Shown here one piece after another: positions 51,938 to 61,025 of a stretch of DNA of 64,000 nucleotides (positions within the stretch are counted from its first letter, which is position 1; each line of letters starts with the position of its first letter). The DNA is from Roseburia hominis A2-183 (GTDB taxonomy: Bacteria > Bacillota > Clostridia > Lachnospirales > Lachnospiraceae), in assembly GCF_000225345.1 (NCBI RefSeq), contig NC_015977.1, forward strand, positions 3,224,001-3,288,000, in the 5' to 3' direction. Below the pieces are notes generated by a model. It had not been told where the DNA came from. It ran no database searches and saw only the letters and a program-made list of their open reading frames with translations. Made by a program: the position numbers and the translations under genes.

Positions 51938-52005
51938 ATATTACAAGTGTAAGATTTTGAAGCAAAAAAATTTACTCCCTTTCGTTATAAATATTACACC
52001 CGTAA
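51938..52005 (-). promoter_or_regulatory. PBP operon promoter with two BlaI-type operators
   Basis: TTGCTT (51965-51960), 16 bases, TAATAT (51943-51938) on the minus strand. The operator TTACAAGTGTAA (51941-51952) overlaps the -10, and a second, the 20-bp dyad AATATTACACCCGTAATATT (centre 51994-52005), lies upstream of the -35. Confidence 0.78.
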
Positions 52006-52036
52006 TATTTATCAGTCAAGTTCTTATTCAAAAAGA

Positions 52037-52066
52037 CAGAACACAGCCACCAAAAGCCATGTTCTG
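52037..52066 (-). terminator. Terminator after the TTRAP gene
   Basis: CAGAACA/TGTTCTG arms with an inner GGC/GCC pairing and a leftward T-run (TCTTTTTG), 15 bases after the stop at 52081. It insulates the bla cargo from the element's backbone operon. Confidence 0.75.
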
Positions 52067-52080
52067 CCTTACGTTTGATG

Positions 52081-52308
52081 TTACTCTGCCGCTACAAACT
52101 CCATCTTCATAAATTCATGATCCGTCAATTCCTTTAATTTTGCAAGGACACATAATGACAATTCAACCATCTCATCATCCTCCAGATGTTTCAGTGTCTT
52201 ATTGATACCATTTATGACATTTTTTCTGCCTCCCACATCTGAATCTATACCTTCTTCCATAAAAATACTGATTAAATTACTCTCTTCTACGGTAAATCTC
52301 TTATTCAT
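52081..52308 (-). CDS. Transposon-transfer assisting protein (TTRAP family)
   Basis: 75 aa, helical: KRFTVEESNLISIFMEEGID, KHLEDDEMVELSLCVLAKLK, LTDHEFMKMEFVAAE. This family sits next to the large ArdC-like gene in Clostridial ICEs; function is known only by association with transfer. The start is coupled to the end of the upstream gene with GGGAG 9 bases before the ATG. Confidence 0.8.
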   Translation of the reverse strand: MNKRFTVEESNLISIFMEEGIDSDVGGRKNVINGINKTLKHLEDDEMVELSLCVLAKLKELTDHEFMKMEFVAAE

Positions 52309-52311
52309 CAC

Positions 52312-55300
52312 TTACATCTCCCTCTGACTTTTCTTTTCATTTTCTTGAACATCATGTTCTTTCGATTGCCCTTCTACCTGTGATTTTTTCTCCGCAAGAC
52401 GGGATTTTAAGGAAAGCCTTACCGTAGGCTTCTCCTCCATTCTCTTATTTTCTTCCCTTTGGGCTTTCTCCCCAACACCATTATTCAGCACATTATCAAT
52501 CATATTATAATTCTGTTCTTCTGCCTCCTCAATCTTGGCAAGCGGCTTATACTCTGTCAGTTTTTCCAGAAGCTCCGTTGCTCGTTTTATTTCCTCTGGT
52601 ACAGCTCCCTCCGAAATAATGTCTGCAAGCCACGTTGTTAAATGTCCGGTATCGCCCTGTTTTATGGATTCTGCAAGCTCTGATACATTCTCGGTCATAT
52701 TTCTTGTACTATCGTGATACAGTACAGTATCATAATCGTAGGAAAGTCGGTCAAGTTCTACTGCAAGCTGTTCCTCTTGTGGCAAGTCCGGCATACGCAG
52801 TTCCCACACTCTTGCTTCCATTTCTTCACTCATCACGCCATCTATCTCCATATCGGGCAATTTAGCCACCAGTTCCGTAATGACTTCCATTGCCTGCGGA
52901 TTGTTTTTAATATCAGGAACATAGTCCAAAACCCCAAGGTCAATCCTCTTTCCAGATAAAACATCAATCTCGTAATCCTCGAAGGGTTCCGCCCCTCTCC
53001 CTAGGATATTGATTCCGATTGCCGGAATACCATTCATCCGCTCTGAAGGTATCTGCTTCCAGATTGCTATAGCTTCATCCACCGTAGGAATATTCTCATA
53101 ACACTCACCAAGATTATGAAATTCTCCACATTCCGAAACAGTTAAAGTTACTTCTGCGCTCTCCTTTTCCTGCTCTCTTACCTGTCTGACGCCCTCCAAA
53201 TATTCTTCCATCTGTGGCAGATAGGATTCCAGCGTACCTGTTCGTTGGGCTGTAATTGGATTGATGTCAACTTTTACTTCTCCGATATGAAGTCCATCCT
53301 CATTAAAGGCATTAAATAAATCGTCCTCCCGTTCCGCTGTGGAAAGTTCCACCACCACATCAAGGTCAGAACCTTCATGCTCTAATCCCCTGCATCTGCT
53401 TCCTGTTACAGCAACATCCACGATTGTTGCATTAATATCATACTCTTCAATCTTCGCCTGCACATGGCATTTCACAGTTTCCTCGATTTCTTCCGGATTC
53501 ATTTCACTAATATCGTGGAATAATTCCCCGGTCTTTGCCTTAAAATCTGCCACCACACTGCTTGGTGTACTCTCCGGAATAATACGATTTGCTTCCTCTG
53601 CTTTTTCCATCAGTCCATCATAATCCATCGGTATCAGTTCATCTTCTCTTTGGATATTTCCTTTTGCACCATTGTAATCCGGCTGTGACTTCAAATCCTC
53701 TAAAATATCATGCAAGGCTTCCCTTATCGTCACATCAGGATTATCATAAATTCCTCCGTCAATCTCCTTATAATCAGCTCCCATAATGGAATAATCATAA
53801 CCGCCATCCACTTCCTGAATGCTGATAAAACGGTCTGCAATAGAAAATGCCAGTTCTGTTTCCTGTTCACTTTCCAAAGTTTTTTTCATTTCCGCAAGCA
53901 CCTGTTCTGTTTCATCGCCAAGATCAATGATTTCATCTCCATCTATTTCCGGTTCTGTCTTTTGGACATTGTGTCCAGAAGTGTCCTGCATTTCTTCCTT
54001 TTCCGGTGTCTGCTCCCGTAAAAAATCCGGTATTTCCGTATATCCAAAAGAATCCACAAAATGAGCCGTATTCTGTCCGTTCTGATGAAGCACCACTATA
54101 TCGCTGACAGATAGCGAATGTCCTCTGAAATCTTCTGGGTGGTCAAGGTTGAATTTTTCAAAGATTGCCTCTAAAGTTGCCCCCTGCGTCTCTTTTTGCA
54201 GTTCAGATAATTCGCCCACATATAAAAGTGTATAATTCTCTGGTTTAATTGCATCAAAATTATCTTTTGTAATGCCCATACGCTTTAAGGATTCCGTCCC
54301 CTCAAAACGTAAGGAATCTAATTCCGGATTAGGCTTTAATTGATAAATTCCATATTTATCAGTACTAGCATATAGGAGCTGCTCTTTTCTTGCCATTTCA
54401 GGTGTAATAACAGATCCGTCCTCATAGTTAATAGATTCCACCCATGTGATACCTAATTCTTTTTCTATTTCAAATTCCAAATCAGTTCCATAAAAAGCAT
54501 TATGAATTTCTGCCACATCAGTATCTGAAATAGGCTCTGAGGTCTTGAATACCGCAGTTCTATCCCCACCCATTTCTTCTATATCGACAGCCACAACTGG
54601 ATACGGGTATGTATATTCTCGCTCCTGTTCGTCCATTAAGATAAGTGTAATCTTAGTCTGCTGTTTCAATGCTTTATTCCATGTTTCCTTTTCAACCCCA
54701 AAGATACCTTCATGCTCTTCTATACGCTCCCTGCTTTCTGCCAATGATTCCGCACCGTCAGTATGAAGCAAATATACAGGCAAATCATGTTCAAATAATT
54801 CCAATGCTTTCTCTTGTGTTAATGGCAGCATTTCATTCCATTGATAGCCATATTCCCTCATTTCCGACAAACCAATCATCGGATCAGGCAGGGCATCAAT
54901 CTCCGCCTTTGCATCAATTATGGTCAATGCCACATCCTGTTGGGCATACTGCTCCCTATATGCCAGTTTCTCTGCAAGTTCCCTTGTTTTATTCATATCA
55001 TCAAGTTTATAGGCATAATTTACAATCAGATTTCGCTCCTCAGACGTGAAAATATTTTTTTCTGCTTCCAACTGATTGATAAGTTGTTCTGCCTGCCCCA
55101 TGACAGATAAATTGGTATCAATGGGGTGTTCCATTCTTTCCTTTACATCAATAAGCTCGTCTGTATCCATGTTATAGCGGACATCAATATGATATTCCTC
55201 CGCTTCTTCCGTCTGCTCGTCAGCAAGTTCGGTAGTCCATGCTCCTTTGCTTTCAAGATAAGATGATATATTCGATTTATCCTCTTCATTCATGGTAGAA

Positions 55301-56340
55301 AGAGCGGATATAAGTTCTGCACTGTCCATTCCACGGACACTGACAAGATTGTATTCTGAAAAATCCTCGTTATGTACCAGCAGAATGCTTTCCTTTCCAT
55401 GTTCCTGCTCCATCTCCCGGTTAAGCTGAAGCTCCTGCATTGCCCCCTCAATGCCTGTAATCAGTTCTGAAGCTGTCTTTCGGATTGTATCAAGGGAAGA
55501 TTTCAGCTCTTTCATATTCCTGCCGCTGCTCCAGCCTGCGATATATCCAAAGGAATAATCGGATGTATCTATACCGAAATGCTGGCACACTGTAAAAGCC
55601 ACACTCTCCGCTTCCACTTCCTTTGTATTCCTGTCCTTTACCGGAATATCCATGCTCTGATTAACTTCTTTATCATGCAGCCTGGAATGAGCCACCTCAT
55701 GCACCATTGTTTTCAAAGTCTGGCTTTCGCTCATATTTTCCTGAACAGCAATCCGTTTTTCTGCTGTACTGAAATACCCTTTGGAATCGCCGGGAATATC
55801 TTCAAATGCAATCGGAACAGGAGAAATATTCATAAGCGCCTGGACAAAATCCTCATATCCCTCCACCGTAGATAACAGCTCATTCACTTCCAGTTCCGGA
55901 ATAGGCTTGCCATCCGTCTGCGATACATCAAAAACAGATACCGCACGAAAGGCAGGAATGGTAACCTCTGTTTCCTCTTTCTGCGGCATACCGTTTTCAT
56001 CAAACATCATTTCTCCCGTTACAGGGTCTAACTTATCACGTTCCTCTTTGATTTTATAAGGAGCTGGTGCAAGAATACGGATTGCCTTTTCTCCTTTATT
56101 GACGTGCCGCTCAAAGTTCTTCTGCCACGCCTGATAACCTGCCACCAGCGTAGCTTCCGGCTTCTGCATGGCAATCAGCAGCGTATTATTAAAACTGTAA
56201 TTATGAAATTTTGACATGGTACTGAGATAGCTTTTATATTTTTCACTCTCAAAAAGCTCTTTCAAACCAGCTTCCAGCTTATCCGTAATCTCTTTGACTT
56301 TTTGCTTTTCACTCATGTAAACGGTATTTTTATCTTCCAT
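52312..56340 (-). CDS. Giant ArdC-like multidomain protein of the ICE
   Basis: About 1342 aa. N-terminal ArdC-type ssDNA-binding domain (YLSTMSKFHNYSFNNTLLIA, GYQAWQKNFERHVNKGEKAI), then a zincin-like metallopeptidase with MVHEVAHSRLHD (about residue 220). Central helical repeats follow, with modules of YodL/DUF4316 kind. Around residue 985 there is a nucleotidyltransferase motif GSRCRGLEHEGSDLDVVVEL (GS-x9-D-x-D). ArdC-like proteins protect incoming single-stranded DNA from restriction. GAAAGGA precedes the ATG at 56340. Confidence 0.85.
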   Translation of the reverse strand: MEDKNTVYMSEKQKVKEITDKLEAGLKELFESEKYKSYLSTMSKFHNYSFNNTLLIAMQKPEATLVAGYQAWQKNFERHVNKGEKAIRILAPAPYKIKEERDKLDPVTGEMMFDENGMPQKEETEVTIPAFRAVSVFDVSQTDGKPIPELEVNELLSTVEGYEDFVQALMNISPVPIAFEDIPGDSKGYFSTAEKRIAVQENMSESQTLKTMVHEVAHSRLHDKEVNQSMDIPVKDRNTKEVEAESVAFTVCQHFGIDTSDYSFGYIAGWSSGRNMKELKSSLDTIRKTASELITGIEGAMQELQLNREMEQEHGKESILLVHNEDFSEYNLVSVRGMDSAELISALSTMNEEDKSNISSYLESKGAWTTELADEQTEEAEEYHIDVRYNMDTDELIDVKERMEHPIDTNLSVMGQAEQLINQLEAEKNIFTSEERNLIVNYAYKLDDMNKTRELAEKLAYREQYAQQDVALTIIDAKAEIDALPDPMIGLSEMREYGYQWNEMLPLTQEKALELFEHDLPVYLLHTDGAESLAESRERIEEHEGIFGVEKETWNKALKQQTKITLILMDEQEREYTYPYPVVAVDIEEMGGDRTAVFKTSEPISDTDVAEIHNAFYGTDLEFEIEKELGITWVESINYEDGSVITPEMARKEQLLYASTDKYGIYQLKPNPELDSLRFEGTESLKRMGITKDNFDAIKPENYTLLYVGELSELQKETQGATLEAIFEKFNLDHPEDFRGHSLSVSDIVVLHQNGQNTAHFVDSFGYTEIPDFLREQTPEKEEMQDTSGHNVQKTEPEIDGDEIIDLGDETEQVLAEMKKTLESEQETELAFSIADRFISIQEVDGGYDYSIMGADYKEIDGGIYDNPDVTIREALHDILEDLKSQPDYNGAKGNIQREDELIPMDYDGLMEKAEEANRIIPESTPSSVVADFKAKTGELFHDISEMNPEEIEETVKCHVQAKIEEYDINATIVDVAVTGSRCRGLEHEGSDLDVVVELSTAEREDDLFNAFNEDGLHIGEVKVDINPITAQRTGTLESYLPQMEEYLEGVRQVREQEKESAEVTLTVSECGEFHNLGECYENIPTVDEAIAIWKQIPSERMNGIPAIGINILGRGAEPFEDYEIDVLSGKRIDLGVLDYVPDIKNNPQAMEVITELVAKLPDMEIDGVMSEEMEARVWELRMPDLPQEEQLAVELDRLSYDYDTVLYHDSTRNMTENVSELAESIKQGDTGHLTTWLADIISEGAVPEEIKRATELLEKLTEYKPLAKIEEAEEQNYNMIDNVLNNGVGEKAQREENKRMEEKPTVRLSLKSRLAEKKSQVEGQSKEHDVQENEKKSQREM

Positions 56341-56444
56341 AATTCGATTGTCCTTTCTTTTTTCCACGCAAAAAAGACAACCATCTCTGATTGTCTTTTT
56401 CGATATGCCTATTCAATTTGCATCTTTTTTAGATTGCTTTTTTA

Positions 56445-57473
56445 TTACTCTTCTTTCTTTTCTGTATCCTTCTCTAAAATATTGTTCACTAATTTTTGGA
56501 GTTCATTGCGATTTGGCAGATACAATTCATATTTTGAAACAAATAAATTGCTGTCCATACCGTAAGTTGCATATTCTACAAGCAGTTCATCTTTGTTATG
56601 ACTCAGGATAATGCCAATCGGTGGGTTATCATCTGCCATATTTTCTTCTTTTGCGAAATACCCCATATACATATTCATCTGACCGATGTCTATATGCTGG
56701 ACGGAATTTTTCTTTAAATCAATCAGCACAAAGCATTTCAAAATTCTGTGGTAAAATACCAAGTCCACATGGTAATGAATATTGTTTACAGTTAAGGGAT
56801 ACTGCCTGCCCACAAAGGTAAATCCTTTTCCTAATTCCAACAAGAATTTTTGGAGATTATCTATTATTTTCTGCTCCAAGTCTTCCTCACTATAACGCTC
56901 TTTCTCCGGAAGTCCCAAAAATTCTAATGTGTAAGTATCCTTGATAACATCCTCTGGCTTGTCATAAGTAATTCCCTCTCTGGCAAGTGCCAGAATTCCT
57001 TCTTTATCTCTGCTTGTAGCTAATCTAAGAAACAAAGCGGAATCCATCTGTCGCCTGAGTGTTCTTACATCCCACTTTTCCTTATAACATTCTTTTTCGT
57101 AAAAACTTCTTTCTAATTCATCATCAATCTTTATCAGCTCACAAATATGCGACCATGTCAATTTGTCAGACACCGTCTGACAATTCTCATAACAAAGATA
57201 AAACTTCCGCATATTGTTGAGGTTTGGGCGGCTGTATCCTCGTCCCAATCGCAAAGTTAATTGATGCGAGAGTGTTGTTAATAATTTTGAACCGTATGCT
57301 GCTTTAACATTTCCATCCTGCTCAAACTCAACAATATATTTTCCGATTTTCCAATACGTCTCTGTAATTACACTGTTTACTTTTTCAGCTATCTCTTTTT
57401 TGGCATTTGAAACTGCTGTTTCAATCTCATCCACCAATGGCTGAAGCATATTTGTCTGCTCTAAATCATTCAT
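56445..57473 (-). CDS. YhcG-family PD-(D/E)XK nuclease-domain protein (DUF1016)
   Basis: 342 aa. N-terminal DUF1016 domain (VNSVITETYWKIGKYIVEFE, LSHQLTLRLGRGYSRPNLNN, MRKFYLCYE) and a C-terminal nuclease-like domain (FTFVGRQYPL, YHVDLVFYHRILKCFVLIDL, KK) with a D..D-x-K type site. Members are DNA-associated nucleases of defence/mobile regions. It splits the usual succession of the ArdC-like and helicase genes, so it is cargo. A 29-bp palindrome 15 bases before its ATG recurs in its own coding sequence. Confidence 0.85.
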   Translation of the reverse strand: MNDLEQTNMLQPLVDEIETAVSNAKKEIAEKVNSVITETYWKIGKYIVEFEQDGNVKAAYGSKLLTTLSHQLTLRLGRGYSRPNLNNMRKFYLCYENCQTVSDKLTWSHICELIKIDDELERSFYEKECYKEKWDVRTLRRQMDSALFLRLATSRDKEGILALAREGITYDKPEDVIKDTYTLEFLGLPEKERYSEEDLEQKIIDNLQKFLLELGKGFTFVGRQYPLTVNNIHYHVDLVFYHRILKCFVLIDLKKNSVQHIDIGQMNMYMGYFAKEENMADDNPPIGIILSHNKDELLVEYATYGMDSNLFVSKYELYLPNRNELQKLVNNILEKDTEKKEE

Positions 57474-57487
57474 AATATATCCTTTCC

Positions 57488-57516
57488 GAATTTGTCAGAC
57501 AGTGTCTGACAAATTC
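57488..57516. repeat. 29-bp perfect palindrome in the yhcG leader
   Basis: GAATTTGTCAGACA, one G, TGTCTGACAAATTC, between the promoter region and the yhcG ATG. Nearly the same palindrome (57160-57186, AATTTGTCAGACA..TCTGACAATT) encodes residues QTVSDKL within yhcG. A protein operator or RNA hairpin covering the ribosome-site approach are both possible. Confidence 0.75.
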
Positions 57517-57639
57517 AATTTCCATTTTTATGTATTACGTTGTCTCCATTTCTCTTTAGCTTTTTCCAAATCGCTCTATCACTATATTTCCCTTGAACTA
57601 ATATTATATTTCATATTTGCATAAAAAGAAATATAATAA

Positions 57640-58674
57640 TTACAAATACTCCTCCTTCCCCTTATCTCTTTGCACGGAATTTTCTATATTATTCCCCGCA
57701 GCCTTTACTTTCATAGTCTCAAGCTTTTCTTTCAAGGATACCCTCTGTGCCGGCTTATCCGCCATCGCTGCTGTGAGCCTCATTCCCTGCGGATTTCCAT
57801 TCTCCACAGCATAATTATGTCGGGTATTTTCTATGGGATACGGTTTTCTGGTATCTGCCACCTGCTCAGTACCCAGTTCCGATTTATCATCTTCCATACC
57901 TATTCCGTCATCTCCCTTTTCGTCCATATTGAGCAGGGCATTTAAGGCAGAAAGGCGGTCTAACTTCTCTGAAAGCTCTGCTTCCTGTGCAAATGGCTTT
58001 GTAACCTCTACCTTCGCTGTTTCAAGCTGACGCTCCACATTCTCCAGCTTTGTGGATGCTTCTGCCAGTTCCTTTGTCATGGCTTCCAACGCATGGTTGA
58101 TACGGGAAATGTTACCCAGCGGGTCAACACCAATCTCCAGATTATGACTGAGCTGTCCTTTGATGTTCATAACGAATTTATGGTTAAAGGAATCAAAGGA
58201 CACCGCCATTTTAAAGCCTGCATACTCTCCAATGACTGCCGGAGCATTAACGCTCTTGATTTCTTTGCACATCTCCACAAGTGCAGTTCCGGCTTCTTTT
58301 TTATCCGTATAGACCTTATTCCCGACCCTCATAGAGAAAAACTCCTTATCTGCTGGGAGATTGGTTTTTGCAGTCTGAATATCTGCCTGCAAGCCACTGA
58401 TACGCTCCTTCAGAATGGTTATCTGCTGTGGATAATGCTTTGCAATGTTGTCCTCCAGACGGTATTTCTGACTGGTGTGGTTGGCTTTCATCAGTTTCAG
58501 CTTGCTGACCTGAATATCCAAATCCATCTTTTCTTTTATATAGGGATTCCCCGTTGCCAGAGCCTTAACCTCTGCATAAGAAAGTGCTGCTTCGTCCACA
58601 TCCTCACAACTTCGCACCGGAGATTTGCTTGTCATAATCTGACCGATAAATTTCTGCTTATTCTCGATAAGCTG
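57640..58674 (-). CDS. 3' exon of the giant SNF2-type helicase gene
   Basis: Continues the gene after the group II intron: QLIENKQKFIGQIMTSKSPV, SYAEVKALATGNPYIKEKMD, then long coiled-coil segments and a polar tail to 57640. In related elements SYSW is followed directly by QxxExKQKFIxQIMTSKSPV, which fixes the splice junction at 58674/58675. About 344 residues. The protein depends on intron splicing for its C-terminus. Confidence 0.85.
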   Translation of the reverse strand, partial: QLIENKQKFIGQIMTSKSPVRSCEDVDEAALSYAEVKALATGNPYIKEKMDLDIQVSKLKLMKANHTSQKYRLEDNIAKHYPQQITILKERISGLQADIQTAKTNLPADKEFFSMRVGNKVYTDKKEAGTALVEMCKEIKSVNAPAVIGEYAGFKMAVSFDSFNHKFVMNIKGQLSHNLEIGVDPLGNISRINHALEAMTKELAEASTKLENVERQLETAKVEVTKPFAQEAELSEKLDRLSALNALLNMDEKGDDGIGMEDDKSELGTEQVADTRKPYPIENTRHNYAVENGNPQGMRLTAAMADKPAQRVSLKEKLETMKVKAAGNNIENSVQRDKGKEEYL

Positions 58675-61025
58675 GTCGAGTAGGTCAGCGGTATTACTAC
58701 CGCTTTCCCCTCTAAGAACCGTGCGTGAGAGTTTCCCCTCACACGGCTCAAGCACTTATAAGCCCTGCGTTAGCAGAACCAGTTCATCAACATTTTTCGA
58801 GTAATGAAGTTCTCTGTGGCAATCAGCATGTAATAAGACATTCGTTTCTTTAAAATCTGCTCCCACTTCCGTATGGATTCGGAATCCCCGTTCCACTGTG
58901 ATAGGTTCACCACAATGCGGACAAATGCCTTTCTGCATTTTGTACAGTGCATTTAATTTTTTCCTTCCATTGATTTCTCGAAGCATTCTCTTTGTGTTTC
59001 TGTCCTCAAAATATTCTGTGAAACGCTCATCAAATGGTGTCGCTTCTGATTTTGTTTTCAGCCACCTTACTATTTTAGTATCAGTAGCATATATCAGATG
59101 TAATTCAAATGAGTCTGCCATATTTACACTGAATGTCCAGTTCCTTGTGCCGACTCTCCTGAAATATTTCTTTGCTATCCATTTGTGGCTTTTCTTCGGA
59201 TGCCTACGTTTACACCATCTCCACAGACATCTCCATACATCGAAATCAAACCTGTCAAACGCCTGCGAGGAGACATTATACTTTTGGAAATTTACCCATC
59301 CTCTGATGACCGGATTTAACTTTCTTATCAAATCTTCCTGCTTCATAGATGGATTTTGCTTTATAATCCCCCGTATCTTATTCACAATGGCTTTATAGTT
59401 CTTTTTGGATGGTTTTGTAAGAAGCTTGTCTTTATACCACCGTATATTACATCCGAGAAAATCAAAACCATCTTCGATATGGGTAATCACTGTCTTTTCT
59501 TCTGACAGTTCCAATCCTCTCTCTGATAAAAATTCCCGGATAATCGGGAGAACACCTGCTTCCAAAAGCTCTCTGCTTTCGCCTGTGACGATGAAATCGT
59601 CAGCATAACGTATAAAGTTCACTTTTGGAAAATATGCTTTTCCATCCCTTTTAGTTTTGTGGTATTTCTTCCTAATCTGGACTTCCAGACCATCCAACAC
59701 CATGTTGCAGATAGTTGGTGAGATAGCCGAACCCTGTGGGCTGCCGAGGTCTGTTGGAAATAATCTTCCGGTCTCGACATACCCGCTTTTTAACCATTTT
59801 CGCAGAATATCTCTGTCCATTGGGATATGGTTCAGTATCCATTCGTGACTGATGTTATCAAAACAGCCCTTAATGTCTCCTTCCAGCACCCATTTAGGGG
59901 ATTTTGCTTTATTCAGACAGGTAAAGCACTGTTCGATTGCATCCTGTACACATCTCTTTGCTCTAAATCCATAGGAGTTAGGGTCAGCAGTGATTTCCGC
60001 AATCGGTTCCAGTGCAAATTTGTACAATGTCTGCATCGCTCTATCCTTCATACATGGGATACTGAGCGGCCTCATTTTTCCGTTCTTTTTCGGGATATAT
60101 ACCCTCTTTAACGGTAATGGTTTATAGCCTCTGCGTTTTAAGCTGAGAATTGCTTCATATTTCAGTTTGGGAGTAGACCATAAGATTTTGTCTACACCTG
60201 CTGTCTTTTTGCCTTTATTACTCGTTACTCTTTTTACAGCTAAAGCACGTCCGTAGAAAGAGTGTGTAAGCAGCCATTGCAAAGACTTTACTTTGCCGGT
60301 TCTGCCCTGTTGATGAGCCTTTACGATACGCATTTGCAGTTTTTTAACGTATGCATTCGCTTTGTTCCAGTCGATGCTGTCCCATGCCTTTGCAACGTCA
60401 GAAGTCGCACACATTTTCATGTTCATTTGCCTTACTCCTTTCAAAAATTCTATAAACTCTCTCGTAATTAAGCACCATGCGGAATTCTGCTCCCCTTTCG
60501 GGTGGGGCAAATTTTGAACCCCTATCCGTCCTCATTACAAGGTCGGCATTCGCTTCCTCCGCAATCCTTTACCCGCATTCCCAACGGCTTCCCTTACGGT
60601 CCACTTGCCTTTGCAGGCGAGAATACGGGCTTGACACGTTCCACTTAATCAACAATCATTGATAGTTTAGGTTCCACCTCTACTCCGGCAGTCTTATGTC
60701 CGTGTATTCCTATCGTGGAGAGGAATATCCAACTGCACACCTTTTGGTTCAAGCCTGTCAGCTACTTTGGCTTGTTCAGCCTTAACGAAGCTTACGGTGA
60801 TTCAGTTAATTAACCATGCTATCAGAAAGCCTGCACCCTAACCGCCTTGTAGCTGGCAGTTTTGCTTCTCCCTCACGGGATTTGCTCCAAATAGGGTTCC
60901 ATTTATATCCGCTTCCGAACAATGCCATTACTGGCAAAGCCGGGGATATTGGCTTCATCCAACGGAATGGATGGTTTGGTCGGAATTACCGCCAAACAGT
61001 TAAATTAAGCGACTTCGTGTCGCAC
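58675..61025 (-). mobile_element. Group II intron inside the helicase gene
   Basis: 2351 bases in the sense orientation. The 5' end is GTGCGACACGAAG (61025 leftward), the GUGYG consensus. Near the 3' end domain V is clear (58749-58716, GAGCCGTGTGAGG..CTCTCACGCACGGTTC with the AGC triad), followed by domain VI (GCGGTAGTAATACCGC) and the last bases GAC at 58675. Domain IV contains the reverse transcriptase gene. Region 60427-61025 is the structured 5' half (domains I-III) and holds no other gene. Confidence 0.92.
58756..60426 (-). CDS. ltrA: Group II intron reverse transcriptase/maturase
   Basis: About 556 aa. RT domain with the active site FIRYADDFIVTG and conserved GSPQGSAISPTICNMVLDGL. A maturase X domain (VIRGWVNFQKYNVS) follows, then an HNH-type endonuclease (CPHCGEPIT, HTEVGADFKE, LLHADCHRELH), so target-primed reverse transcription should be possible. 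The start at 60426 has AAAGGAG 8 bases upstream. All visible motifs are intact. Confidence 0.94.
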   Translation of the reverse strand: MNMKMCATSDVAKAWDSIDWNKANAYVKKLQMRIVKAHQQGRTGKVKSLQWLLTHSFYGRALAVKRVTSNKGKKTAGVDKILWSTPKLKYEAILSLKRRGYKPLPLKRVYIPKKNGKMRPLSIPCMKDRAMQTLYKFALEPIAEITADPNSYGFRAKRCVQDAIEQCFTCLNKAKSPKWVLEGDIKGCFDNISHEWILNHIPMDRDILRKWLKSGYVETGRLFPTDLGSPQGSAISPTICNMVLDGLEVQIRKKYHKTKRDGKAYFPKVNFIRYADDFIVTGESRELLEAGVLPIIREFLSERGLELSEEKTVITHIEDGFDFLGCNIRWYKDKLLTKPSKKNYKAIVNKIRGIIKQNPSMKQEDLIRKLNPVIRGWVNFQKYNVSSQAFDRFDFDVWRCLWRWCKRRHPKKSHKWIAKKYFRRVGTRNWTFSVNMADSFELHLIYATDTKIVRWLKTKSEATPFDERFTEYFEDRNTKRMLREINGRKKLNALYKMQKGICPHCGEPITVERGFRIHTEVGADFKETNVLLHADCHRELHYSKNVDELVLLTQGL

